This document shows positions 34,380-42,677 of a stretch of 64,000 nt of DNA, in pieces (positions within the stretch are counted from its first letter, which is position 1; the number at the start of each line of letters is the position of its first letter). The position numbers and the translations under genes were made by a program. Under the pieces are notes generated by a model that was not told the DNA's origin, did not search any database, and saw only the letters and a program-made list of their open reading frames with translations. Origin of the DNA: Oscillospiraceae bacterium. GTDB taxonomy: Bacteria > Bacillota > Clostridia > Oscillospirales > Oscillospiraceae. The stretch is taken from positions 31,346 to 95,345 of the forward strand of contig CACYXC010000017.1 of NCBI GenBank assembly GCA_902778285.1. The letters run 5' to 3'.

Positions 34380-36128
34380 TCAGTCCTCCTTCCGGCTGAT
34401 GGCGCCCACGGGGCAGACCTGCGCGCAGAGCGTGCAGCCCACGCAGAGCGACGGGTCGATGCGGGACTTTTTGTCCCGCACGCTCACGGCGGGGCAGCCC
34501 ACGGACAGGCATTTTCTACAGCCGATGCATTTTGCCGCGTCCACCGTGCACAGGCCGATATCGTGCTTGATGCGCTTGATGAGCAGGCAGGGCCGGCGGC
34601 AGATGATGGCGGCCGGGACCTCGGAGGCCTCGGCGGCGTCCACCGCCTCCTGCATGGCTGTCAGATCCTGCGGATCGACGATGAGGATCTTCTGATAGCC
34701 GACGGCCTCGAGCACGTCCTCGATCCTGACGGCGGAGGCGACCTCCCCCTGTAGGGTGAAGCCGCTGCCCGGGTTGTCCTGGTGGCCGGTCATGCCGGTG
34801 ATGTGGTTGTCGAGCACGACGGGGATCATGTTCGCCTTGTTGTAGAGGATCTCCACGGCGCCGGTCATGCCGCTGTGGAAGAAGGTGGAGTCACCCACGA
34901 CGCCGTAGACCTTTTTCTTCTGACCCGCGAGCTCGAAGGCGTGCGCCATGCCCGCGCCGACCGAGAGGCCGCCGCCCATGCACACGCAGGTGTCCATCGC
35001 GCTCAGCGGGGGCACCGCGCCGAGCGTGTAGCAGCCGATGTCGCCGGCGATGACGGTATCCTTCTTCTTGGACATGACGTAGAAGAAGCCGCGGTGCGGG
35101 CAGCCGGGGCAGAGCGTGGGCGGACGGGGAACGGGCCTGACCGGCAGCTCTCTGATCTCCGGCTCGGTGCCGAAGAGCATCCGGCGCAGGCGCTCGGGGT
35201 TGAGCTCATACTCGTTGCTGACCAGCTCCTTGCCGACGCATTCGATGCCGGCGGCGCGGATCTGCTCCTCCATGAAGCCCTCCAGCTCCTCGATGACGTA
35301 GAGCTTTTTGACCTTCGCGGCGAAATCGCGGATCAGGTCCATGGGCAGGGGGTATGTCAGGCCCAGCTTGAGGAAGGACGTGCCCTCCGGAAAGACCTCC
35401 TTCGCGTATTGATAGGCGATGGAGGCGGTGATGACGCCGACCTCGCCGTCGCCCATCTCGAGTTTGTTGATCGGGCAGGTCCTGCCGTATTCGCGCAGCG
35501 CGTCCAGCATCTGCTCGACCTTGACGCGGTGGCGGTAGGCGTTGGCGGGGGCGCAGTTGTTTTTGGGCAGATCCCGCGTATAGGGACGCGGCTCGACCTC
35601 CGTGCGCTCGCCGAGCTCGACGAGGCTCTTGGAGTGGGAGATGCGCGTGGTGGTGCGAAACAGCACGGGCATGTCGAAGCGCTCGGAGATCTTGTAGGCC
35701 TCGCGCATGAAGTCCTTGCACTCCTGCGAGTCGGAGGGCTCGATCAGCGCGATCTTGGCCGCGCGGGCGTAATTGCGGTTGTCCTGCTCGTTCTGGGAGG
35801 AGTGCATGCTCGGGTCGTCGGCGGTGACGATGACGAAGCCGCCGTTGACGCCGTTGTAGGACGCGGTGAACATCGGGTCGGCCGCGACGTTGAGCCCCAC
35901 GTGCTTCATCGCGGTCAGGCTCCGCAGCCCTGCGATGGCCGCGCCGTAGGCGACCTCCGTCGCCACCTTTTCGTTGGGCGCCCACTCGCAGTAGAGGACG
36001 TCCTTGAATTTGGGAAGCTCTTCAAAGATTTCCGTGCTGGGGGTGCCGGGGTACGCGGCACAGACCCGGACGCCCGCCTCGTAGGCGCCGCGGGCGATGG
36101 CCTCGTTGCCGGACAGCAGTACTTTCAT
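34380..36128 (-). CDS. iorA: Indolepyruvate ferredoxin oxidoreductase, alpha subunit
   Basis: 582 residues. ATG 36128 has GGAGG 5 bp upstream. The N-terminal pyrimidine-binding domain starts LLSGNEAIARGAYEAGVRVCAAYPGTPSTEI; LCPGCPHRG and GDIGCYTLGAVPP with CMGGGLSVGAGMAHA mark the thiamine-diphosphate region (about 355-410), and GDSTFFHSG the metal site. Two 4Fe-4S motifs close the protein (CIGCRKC..GCP and CVGCTLCAQVCP). It ferments aromatic amino acids in anaerobes. Transcribed with iorB. Confidence 0.96.
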   Translation of the reverse strand: MKVLLSGNEAIARGAYEAGVRVCAAYPGTPSTEIFEELPKFKDVLYCEWAPNEKVATEVAYGAAIAGLRSLTAMKHVGLNVAADPMFTASYNGVNGGFVIVTADDPSMHSSQNEQDNRNYARAAKIALIEPSDSQECKDFMREAYKISERFDMPVLFRTTTRISHSKSLVELGERTEVEPRPYTRDLPKNNCAPANAYRHRVKVEQMLDALREYGRTCPINKLEMGDGEVGVITASIAYQYAKEVFPEGTSFLKLGLTYPLPMDLIRDFAAKVKKLYVIEELEGFMEEQIRAAGIECVGKELVSNEYELNPERLRRMLFGTEPEIRELPVRPVPRPPTLCPGCPHRGFFYVMSKKKDTVIAGDIGCYTLGAVPPLSAMDTCVCMGGGLSVGAGMAHAFELAGQKKKVYGVVGDSTFFHSGMTGAVEILYNKANMIPVVLDNHITGMTGHQDNPGSGFTLQGEVASAVRIEDVLEAVGYQKILIVDPQDLTAMQEAVDAAEASEVPAAIICRRPCLLIKRIKHDIGLCTVDAAKCIGCRKCLSVGCPAVSVRDKKSRIDPSLCVGCTLCAQVCPVGAISRKED

Positions 36129-36212
36129 GTCTGACCTCCGAAGATGATGATTTGCCGAGGGAGTTGCTGTGTCTATTATCGGACAGCGGCCGCGTGCTGT
36201 CAAGCGCTTTCA

Positions 36213-36247
36213 CAAAAAAACGCCGGGCCTCTTCGGCCCGTTTTGTG
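36213..36247. terminator. Hairpin terminator upstream of iorA
   Basis: ACAAAA...GGGCC-TCTTC-GGCCC...TTTTGT: symmetric A and T runs around a GC stem, usable in both directions. It lies upstream of iorA and before the cobalamin leader, so it may insulate the two. Confidence 0.5.
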
Positions 36248-36318
36248 CAAAATCTCCATTTTCTCCCATGAAAGCCCCCCCGCGCGGCGCGGCGCGGGCG
36301 TTTTACGGTCTGTATCGC

Positions 36319-36347
36319 TTGCATGCGCAGGCGCGGCGTGGTAGAAT
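36319..36347 (+). promoter_or_regulatory. Predicted promoter of the cobalamin-riboswitch transcript
   Basis: TTGCAT at 36319-36324, 17-bp spacer, TAGAAT at 36342-36347, starting transcription some 30 bp before the riboswitch. Confidence 0.55.
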
Positions 36348-36384
36348 ACGCGCAGCGGCGAAAGGCCGCGATCGGACCGGGATC

Positions 36385-36500
36385 GATTCTTTGCAATCGT
36401 CAACAGGGGAATCTGGGTGCAAATCCCTCGCGAGGCCGTCACTGTGAAGCGGCCCGCCGACGTCAGCGGCGGGCCCGAAGTCAGAAAACCTGCCCGGACA
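36385..36500 (+). ncRNA. Cobalamin riboswitch
   Basis: The core blocks of the B12 riboswitch occur in order: AGGGGAATCTGGGTGCAAAT (P3/P4 side), GCCGTCACTGTGAAGC (the GCCACTG-type B12 box region), a variable GC hairpin (GGCCCGCCGAC/GTCAGCGGCGGGCC), then GAAGTCAGAAAACCTGCC. The arrangement suggests a full-size adenosylcobalamin-type aptamer. It lies 174 bp before the DUF4430 gene and presumably shuts the downstream transport genes off when B12 is plentiful. Confidence 0.93.
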
Positions 36501-36673
36501 GTATCAGGGCGGCGGTGCTGCGCATCCGCCGCACATACAGTGCTGTGTTGTACAGAGAACCGCGGAACCCGGTCAAAGTGCAGCGGGCACGGCGTCAGCC
36601 TGCCCTCCTCTCTTTTTCTCTGTGCGATTTCCGAAGGCTCAGAGAGCCAAACAAAGAAAGGAGAGCATTTTTC

Positions 36674-37072
36674 ATGTCCAGAAAAACCAGAAACATCATC
36701 ATCGCGGTGTGCCTGCTGGTCGTGCTGGCCGTCGGCGCTGTGCTGATCTACAACGCCTGTAAGCCCGCGGCGCAGACCGGCGACAAAAACATCACCGTCG
36801 TCGTCGTCCACAAGGACGAGAGCAAAAAGGAATTCAAGCTCAACACCAGCGCCGAGACCCTGCGCGCCGCCTGCGAGGAACAGAATCTGATCGCCGGCGA
36901 CGAGAGCGAGTACGGCCTGTACGTCAAGACCGTGGACGGCGAGACCGCCGACGACGGCGCCCAGGAGTGGTGGTGCCTCACCAAGGGCGGCGAGATGTCC
37001 ATGACCGGCGTCGACGACACCATGATCGCGGACGGTGAGCAGTATGAGTTCACCTTCACAGTCGGCTGGTAA
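36674..37072 (+). CDS. DUF4430 (transcobalamin-like) membrane-anchored protein
   Basis: 132 residues. An N-terminal helix (IIIAVCLLVVLAVGAVLIYNAC, possibly a lipobox cysteine near 29) precedes an outer domain. NITVVVVHKDESKKEFKLNTSAETLRAACEEQNLI and YGLYVKTVDGETADDGAQEWWCLTKGGEMSMTGVDDTMIADGEQYEFTF match DUF4430, the fold found at the C-terminus of transcobalamin and intrinsic factor. Control by the cobalamin riboswitch and overlap with an ECF S component suggest a surface cobamide-binding protein handing substrate to the transporter. Confidence 0.85.
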   Translation: MSRKTRNIIIAVCLLVVLAVGAVLIYNACKPAAQTGDKNITVVVVHKDESKKEFKLNTSAETLRAACEEQNLIAGDESEYGLYVKTVDGETADDGAQEWWCLTKGGEMSMTGVDDTMIADGEQYEFTFTVGW

Positions 37073-37577
37073 GCTGAGCGCAAGGGAGCTCTGCGTGCTC
37101 GCCCTGATGGCGGCGCTGATCTTCGCCTCCAAGGTTGCGCTGGCAAGCCTGCCGAACATCAATATCAACTCCGTGCTCATCATACTGACGGTGGTGTTCT
37201 TCGGATGGAAGGCGCTGTATACGGTCTACGTCTACGTGCTGCTGGAGGGGCTGGTCTTCGGCTTTTCCGTCTGGTGGTACGGCTATCTCTACGTCTGGGC
37301 GCTGCTGGTCGCGGCGGCGATGCTGCTGCGCAAAAACGACTCGGCGCTGATCTGGGCGGTGGTGGCCGGCGTCTTCGGCCTCGTGTTCGGGCCGCTGATG
37401 TACCTGGAGTGGTTTGCCATCAACGGCGGCTGGGAGGGCTTTTTCGCCATGTGGGTGGCGGGCATTCCCTATGACCTGAGCCACTGCATCGGCAATTTCT
37501 TCTTCACACTGGTGCTGTACAGGCCCCTGTACCGGGTGATGGACGCGATACTCAACAGGAAAGCTCTCGGGGAGTGA
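37044..37577 (+). CDS. ECF transporter S component, predicted cobamide uptake
   Basis: 177 residues from ATG 37044 (GTG 37035 is possible); the start lies inside the preceding gene, so the two are coupled. Six helices are visible, beginning ELCVLALMAALIFASKVALASLPNINI, a typical S-component helix 1 with the Ala-rich face that contacts the T subunit. No A, A' or T genes are nearby, so it probably shares an energising module (group II). The substrate is inferred from the riboswitch and the DUF4430 partner. Confidence 0.85.
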   Translation: MSSPSQSAGKLSARELCVLALMAALIFASKVALASLPNININSVLIILTVVFFGWKALYTVYVYVLLEGLVFGFSVWWYGYLYVWALLVAAAMLLRKNDSALIWAVVAGVFGLVFGPLMYLEWFAINGGWEGFFAMWVAGIPYDLSHCIGNFFFTLVLYRPLYRVMDAILNRKALGE

Positions 37578-37582
37578 TCCCT

Positions 37583-37731
37583 TCAACAAAGACCCGCTGC
37601 GCCGGGCTCTTCGTTGAGGAAACTCGCGCTCATCGCGCTCGGCCTGCGGGGGAACGCCTCGCCTGGTCGGCGCGAGGACTCGCGGAGCTCGTCTGAAAGA
37701 GTTTTTGCCGCGGCAAAGCTGCGGCAAAAAC
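37583..37731 (+). repeat. Two-hairpin element, copy D2
   Basis: Hairpin 1 is 37583-37617 (TCAACAAAGACCC...GTTGA), an ~83-bp core follows, and hairpin 2 is 37701-37731 (GTTTTTGCCGC...GCGGCAAAAAC). The core (ACTCGCGCTCATCGCGCTCGG onward, then GGTCGGCGCGAGGACTCGC) is nearly the same as copy D3 at 47460. It follows the ECF S gene and abuts terminator-duplicating copy T2. Confidence 0.65.
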
Positions 37732-37781
37732 AGAGGGTATTGTTTTGTAAAAAAGCCTCATCAAGCACATCTGCAGTTCAG

Positions 37782-38008
37782 GCTCTCAGGGATCACTCCC
37801 TGAGAGCTTGAAAACTGTAGACAACCCTACACCCTGCGCGGCTATCTTGGATACGCATGGGGAGAGCGCGAGAGGGGATTGGTTATTCCCTCTCGCAGTT
37901 CAATTTCGGCGAAAACAGGAACACTTTCGAATGTTTCTGTTTTCGCCTTTCAAGCAGTCGACACTTTGTCGACTGCTTGAAAGCTCTCAGGGATCACTCC
38001 CTGAGAGC
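37782..38008 (-). mobile_element. Terminator-duplicating element, copy T2 (reverse)
   Basis: Identical 26-nt hairpins at 37782-37807 and 37983-38008 (GCTCTCAGGGATC...CCCTGAGAGC) flank a 175-bp core in reverse orientation: it begins TTGAAAACTGTAGACAACCC and ends with the AGTCGAC..GTCGACT palindrome. Internal hairpins are GCGAGAGGGGATT/TTCCCTCTCGC and GGCGAAAACAGG/CTGTTTTCGCC. Confidence 0.75.
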
Positions 38009-38046
38009 TTGTTCGTTCTGCGGTTTTCAGCCGGCAAGATGCCGGG

Positions 38047-39969
38047 TCACCAGGTCGCGTCGATGAAGTAATAGGCGGGCTCGTCGTAGGGATAGCCCTC
38101 ATCCAGCAGCAGCACCAGGAAGTAGTCCCCCGGTTCGTCAAAACGAACGGTGCCGCTCATGAACACGAAGTCATCCTCGGAATCCGGCTCCAGGGCCTGG
38201 ATGACCTCCGTATCTCCGTTGTCGGTAAGGCGTACGACGCCGCACAGAAGGTAGTCCATATCCTCAATGTAGCCGGGAGCGACGATGAAGTCGATATCGC
38301 CGGGCTTGTCCAGCGTGAAAACGAACCAGTCCATATCGCCGACGTATGAGACCTCGCCGGCGAGCAGCCTGCCGTTTTCGAGCCGGTCCGCGAGCAGGAA
38401 AACATCGTTCGACTCCTCCTCGGCGTAGTCCGCGACGTCGTAGAAGCCCTCCTCGGAGCCGCTCGGCTCATCGGGGTAGCCGTTCGGATACTGGATCTCG
38501 CAGACCTCGGCTAGGCTGAGCGCCAGGGAGCGATCGACCTTCGTGAGCTCGCGGATATCGATGGCGAAGTTGAGGTTCTGGCCCTCGATATAGGCCATCG
38601 CGTTGATGCCGACGACCTCGCCGAAGACGTTGACCAGCGGGCCGCCGCTGTTGCCGTGGGAGATGGGAGCGGTGATCTGGATATAGCTGACATCCTCGAT
38701 CACACGGGAGGCGGCGGAGACGTTGCCCGAAGAGAAGGTGCTCGTCAGACCCTCGGAGCTGCCCAGCGCATAGATCGTCTCGCCGGTGCTCACGCCGCCG
38801 TCCGCAAGCGTCAGATAGGGATTGCCGCTGATGTCGGCCTTCAAAACGGCGATGTCGAGCGCCGGGTCGTAGCCGAGCACGGACAGGACGGCGCAGACGC
38901 TGCCGTCCGTGAGGGAGACCTGACCGGAGACGGTCCCGTCGATCACGTGGTAGTTCGTGATCAGCGTGCCCTGATCGTCGATAAAGAAGCCGGAGCCGAG
39001 GCTGTAGTAGACGCCGTTTGCCTCGTCGGCCTGGATCTCCACGACGGCGGGCGCGATCTTGCTGAAGACCTCCTCGGAGCGCAGCTCCACGGCTTTCCAT
39101 TCCGCGGTATAGACCGCGTCCCCGCTGACGGGATCCAGCTCGCGATCCCAGCCGGAAAAGGCGTAATTGCTGCGCTTGAGCTCAGGCGGCTCGGGGTACT
39201 CTCCCTCCGCGACGAGCTGTTCGGTCTCTCCGCTGAGGATCTCGCCGCCGGCGGCGTCAAAGCGGACGCTGTACAGATGCTTCCACATGGCGGCCGCGAC
39301 GAGGTTGCTGTGCACATCGCGGACGTTTTCGTTCCAGCCGTCGAAGGCATAGCCCTCACGCTTGACCTCGGGGGCCTCGGCGGCCGCGCCCTCCTCGACC
39401 TGCTGCAGGAGCCTGCCGGAGACCAGCTCGCCGCCGTTGAGCTCGAAGCGGACCTCATAGATCGCGGGCGCGGGACTGGGCTCGGGCTCGCGGACCCACT
39501 TCGCGGCGGTGATCAGATTGCCGGAGACCGCGGAGAAATCCTCGCTCCAGCCGTCAAAGACATAGCCCTCGCGCTTGATCTCGGGGGCCTCGGCGGCCGC
39601 GCCCTCCTCGACCCGCTGCAGGAGGGCGCCGGAGACCAGCTCGCCGCCGCAGAGCTCGAAGCGGACCTCATAGACCGCGGGTTCGGGACTGGGCTCGGGC
39701 TCGCGGACCCACTTCGCGGCGGCGACCATGTCGGCCGATACCGCGGAGAAATCCTCGCTCCAGCCGTCAAAGACATAGCCCTCGCGCTTGACCTCGGGCG
39801 CCTCGGCGGCCGCGCCCTTTGCTACGACCTGCAGCAGCGCGCCGGAGACGAGCTCGCCGCCGTTGAGCTCGAAGCGGACCTCGAAGGCGCCCGCGCCGCA
39901 GGCTGTGAGCGACAGCGCCAGGGCGAGCACGAGAAGAACCGAGAGGAGACGCTTTTTCACGATCCTCAC
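38047..39969 (-). CDS. Trypsin-like serine protease lipoprotein with B-repeats
   Basis: 640 residues. The signal peptide ends in a lipobox (LTAC, Cys24), so it is anchored outside. Four Listeria-Bacteroides-type repeats of about 60 residues follow to about 290; the first three are near-identical (VRFELNGGELVSGALLQ ... GYVFDGWSEDFS), the fourth is diverged. A DegP/HtrA-like S1C protease domain has the triad in TNYHVI, DPALDIAVLK and ISHGNSGGPL. A C-terminal pre-peptidase-like domain (DMDWFVFTLDKPGDIDF) ends it. No PDZ domain is visible. A surface-anchored stalked protease is likely. Confidence 0.88.
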   Translation of the reverse strand: MRIVKKRLLSVLLVLALALSLTACGAGAFEVRFELNGGELVSGALLQVVAKGAAAEAPEVKREGYVFDGWSEDFSAVSADMVAAAKWVREPEPSPEPAVYEVRFELCGGELVSGALLQRVEEGAAAEAPEIKREGYVFDGWSEDFSAVSGNLITAAKWVREPEPSPAPAIYEVRFELNGGELVSGRLLQQVEEGAAAEAPEVKREGYAFDGWNENVRDVHSNLVAAAMWKHLYSVRFDAAGGEILSGETEQLVAEGEYPEPPELKRSNYAFSGWDRELDPVSGDAVYTAEWKAVELRSEEVFSKIAPAVVEIQADEANGVYYSLGSGFFIDDQGTLITNYHVIDGTVSGQVSLTDGSVCAVLSVLGYDPALDIAVLKADISGNPYLTLADGGVSTGETIYALGSSEGLTSTFSSGNVSAASRVIEDVSYIQITAPISHGNSGGPLVNVFGEVVGINAMAYIEGQNLNFAIDIRELTKVDRSLALSLAEVCEIQYPNGYPDEPSGSEEGFYDVADYAEEESNDVFLLADRLENGRLLAGEVSYVGDMDWFVFTLDKPGDIDFIVAPGYIEDMDYLLCGVVRLTDNGDTEVIQALEPDSEDDFVFMSGTVRFDEPGDYFLVLLLDEGYPYDEPAYYFIDATW

Positions 39970-40114
39970 TCCTTAATCTTTTTTCTGTCAAAATAATACG
40001 CTCCGCGCCTTTTTCTGTCAATGATAAGCGAAGATAAGCGGCGGACCGGCAGCGGATGGCGCGGGCCCGATCCCGCGCCCGGCTTTGGGCAGATCCGCCG
40101 GGCATCAGGCGGCA

Positions 40115-40146
40115 GAAATCCCGGTTCCGAAAGAAACCGGGATTTC
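40115..40146. terminator. Intrinsic terminator after PAP2 gene
   Basis: GAAATCCCGGTT-CCGAAAG-AACCGGGATTTC, a 12-bp stem immediately downstream of the PAP2 stop on the minus strand. Confidence 0.6.
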
Positions 40147-40148
40147 AT

Positions 40149-40817
40149 TTATTTCTTCTCTTTTTTGCGAAAGCAGATGAGGTAGCCGATCAGGCTGAGA
40201 GGGAGGGCGGCAAGGGCGTCCAGCACCGAATGCTGCTTGATGAGGGCGACCGAGGCGCAGATCAGAAGGCCCAGCGTGACCAGGGGGATCGCGGCGGCAG
40301 GCCGGGAGAGCCGCCTGCAGTGCAGGACGGTGAAAATGAGGCCCAGCGCCACGAGGACATGATCGGAGGGACAGGCGTTCGAGCTGTCGTCGACGGAGTA
40401 GATGAAAGCGACGAGCCGGGTGAAGACATTGTCCCGGGGAAAAAGCTCCGGCCGGAGCTGTACGCGGTTGGGGAAGAAGGTATACACGAGCAGCGAAATG
40501 CCGCAGCAGAGGACCGTGTAGTGCATCAGCTTCTTATATACCGCGATATCATAGCGGAGCGTATAGGCGATCATGCCGAACCAGAAGGGGAACCAGAGCA
40601 CATAGGGGATCACGAAGAGCTCGCAAAAGGGGATCTTCTGATCCCAGGCGCAGGTGATGACGGCATAGGCCTCGCTCGGATAGACGCGCTCCAGCACGAA
40701 GAACGCGAGGGCCTGGAAGGGCAGATAGAGCAGCAGGAGCAGATGCCGGTAGCGCGGGCTGCGTATGTCCCCGGGCTTCACTCTCGCGTATTCTTTCCAG
40801 TTGATTTCATTCGTCAT
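40149..40817 (-). CDS. PAP2-family phosphatase
   Basis: 222 residues with about six helices. The acid phosphatase motifs are NACPSDHVLVAL (the PSGH-like motif, His near 150) and IKQHSVLDALAALP (the SR...H...D-like motif 3, His near 193). The first motif (KX6RP) is not clear. This layout resembles the inositol phosphorylceramide synthase-like PAP2 branch. Substrates are probably lipid phosphates, such as undecaprenyl or phosphatidyl phosphates. Confidence 0.82.
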   Translation of the reverse strand: MTNEINWKEYARVKPGDIRSPRYRHLLLLLYLPFQALAFFVLERVYPSEAYAVITCAWDQKIPFCELFVIPYVLWFPFWFGMIAYTLRYDIAVYKKLMHYTVLCCGISLLVYTFFPNRVQLRPELFPRDNVFTRLVAFIYSVDDSSNACPSDHVLVALGLIFTVLHCRRLSRPAAAIPLVTLGLLICASVALIKQHSVLDALAALPLSLIGYLICFRKKEKK

Positions 40818-40855
40818 GGGGTTTTCCTCCGGATCATACGGATCTCGAAAAAAAG

Positions 40856-40894
40856 GAATAAGGTGAGATACCCGCGGAGCATCTCACCTTATTC
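40856..40894 (-). terminator. Intrinsic terminator of rny
   Basis: GAATAAGGTGAGAT/ATCTCACCTTATTC stem (13-14 bp) with an 11-nt loop; on the minus strand it runs into a stretch of T residues (complement of GAAAAAAAAGG). Confidence 0.85.
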
Positions 40895-40956
40895 TTCTGT
40901 TCTTCCGACACGCAGCGCACGCGGCGCCTGCCGGGGAAGAGGAGTATGCGGATCGT

Positions 40957-42495
40957 TTACTTCGCGTAGTCGACGACCTTGGTCTCACGCAGCATGTGCA
41001 CCTTGATCTGACCGGGGTAGGTGAGCTCCTCCTCGATCTTCTTGGCGATGTCGCGCGCGAGCAGGACCATCTGATCCTCGCTGACCTTCTCGGGCTCGAC
41101 CATGATGCGGATCTCGCGGCCGGCCTGGATGGCGTAGGAGCTGGCGATGCCGGGGAAGCTCTTGGAGACCTCCTCCAGCTTTTCCAGACGCTTGACGTAG
41201 TTCTCGATGTTCTCGCGCCGGGCGCCGGGGCGGGCGGCGGAGATCGCGTCGGCCGCCTGGACCAGGCAGGCGACGAGGGTCTGCGGCTCCACGTCGTTGT
41301 GGTGCGCCTCGATGGCGTGGATCACGGCGTCGGACTCATGATACTTGCGGGCGATGTCCACGCCGATGGAGACGTGGCTGCCCTCCACCTCGTGGTCGAT
41401 GGCCTTGCCGATATCGTGCAGCAGGCCCGCGCGCTTGGCGGTGGTCACGTCGGCGCCCAGTTCGGCGGCCAGGAGACCGGCGATGTGGGACACCTCGATG
41501 GAGTGGTTGAGCACGTTCTGCCCGTAGCTGGTGCGGTAGCGCATGCGGCCCAGGAGCTTGATCAGCTCCGGGTTCAGGCCGTGGATATTGGTCTCGAACA
41601 CGGCGCGCTCGCCCTCGGCCTTGATGGTGGCGTTGACCTCCTTCTGGGCCTTGGCGACCATTTCCTCGATGCGGGCGGGGTGGATGCGTCCGTCGGCGAT
41701 CAGCTTTTCGAGCGCGAGCCTCGCCACCTCGCGGCGGACGGGGTCGAAGCTGGAGACCGTGATGGCCTCGGGCGTGTCGTCGATAATGAGGTCGCAGCCC
41801 GTCAGCGTCTCGATGCTGCGGATGTTGCGGCCCTCGCGGCCGATGATGCGGCCCTTCATCTCGTCGTTGGGGAGAGGTACGACGGAGACGGTGATCTCGC
41901 TGGTGTGGTCGGCGGCGCAGCGCTGGATCGCGGTGGTGATGATCCTTCTGGCGCGCTCGTCCGCCTCTTCCTTGGCCTGCGCCTCGATCTCCTTGATCTT
42001 CATCGCCATCTCGTGGGTCACGTCGTCCCGCACGTTGGCGATGATGTAGGCCTTGGCCTCCTCCACGGAGAAGCCGGAGATCCTCTCGAGCATCTCGAGC
42101 TGGCTCTTCTTGATCTGCGCGATCTCGGCCTGCTGGGCCTCGGCCTGGGCGATCCTGTTGGACAGGGTCTCGCTCTTTTTCTCTACCGCGTCGGTCTTGC
42201 GGTCGAGGGTCTCCTCCTTCTGCTGAAGGCGGCGCTCCTGTTTCTGCAGCTCGGCACGGCGAGCCTTTTCTTCCCGCTCATATTCGGAGCGGCGTTTGTG
42301 TATTTCTTCCTTTGCCTCTACGAGAGCTTCTCTCTTCTTGCTCTCTGCGCTCTTGATTGCGTCATTGACTATCTGTCTGGCCTGCTCTTCGGCGTTGGCG
42401 ATCTGCTTTTCCGCCTTCTTCTCACGCATGATGAAAAGGGCGGCGGTCGCTGCGGCGCCGACGACAAGGCCGATCAAGATCCATAGAAACGGCAT
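40957..42495 (-). CDS. rny: Ribonuclease Y
   Basis: 512 residues; the membrane-bound endoribonuclease that starts mRNA decay in Firmicutes. The N-terminal helix [20 protein letters not shown] is followed by a long coiled coil (about 30-200), a KH domain ([31 protein letters not shown]) and an HD domain ([24 protein letters not shown]). ATG 42495 (MPFLWIL) matches family N-termini; ATG 42516 contains the ribosome site GGAGGTG itself, so it is less likely. Confidence 0.95.
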   Translation of the reverse strand: MPFLWILIGLVVGAAATAALFIMREKKAEKQIANAEEQARQIVNDAIKSAESKKREALVEAKEEIHKRRSEYEREEKARRAELQKQERRLQQKEETLDRKTDAVEKKSETLSNRIAQAEAQQAEIAQIKKSQLEMLERISGFSVEEAKAYIIANVRDDVTHEMAMKIKEIEAQAKEEADERARRIITTAIQRCAADHTSEITVSVVPLPNDEMKGRIIGREGRNIRSIETLTGCDLIIDDTPEAITVSSFDPVRREVARLALEKLIADGRIHPARIEEMVAKAQKEVNATIKAEGERAVFETNIHGLNPELIKLLGRMRYRTSYGQNVLNHSIEVSHIAGLLAAELGADVTTAKRAGLLHDIGKAIDHEVEGSHVSIGVDIARKYHESDAVIHAIEAHHNDVEPQTLVACLVQAADAISAARPGARRENIENYVKRLEKLEEVSKSFPGIASSYAIQAGREIRIMVEPEKVSEDQMVLLARDIAKKIEEELTYPGQIKVHMLRETKVVDYAK

Positions 42496-42546
42496 AGTAA
42501 GTAAACACACCTCCATTCTGTCAGAATTTTGCGGTGGTTACTTTAG

Positions 42547-42677
42547 TCAATTGCGAAACGCGGTTTCGCAATTGAAGACTTGAACTGATCGCAGCGGGCA
42601 AGCCCGCTTTGGTCGGTTCAAGGCTCCGCACAGCTCCGCTCAGGGTGCTTTTGAGGCGGCAGAGCTGCCTCAAAAGC
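42547..42677 (+). repeat. Two-hairpin element, copy D4 (diverged)
   Basis: Hairpin 1 at 42547-42575 (TCAATTGCGAAAC..GTTTCGCAATTGA), an ~71-bp core with GGTCGGTTCAAGGCTCCGCA and CAGCTCCGCTC, and hairpin 2 at 42647-42677 (GCTTTTGAGGCGGC...GCCTCAAAAGC). The layout and part of the core match D2 and D3; the rest is diverged. It lies upstream of rny. Confidence 0.5.
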
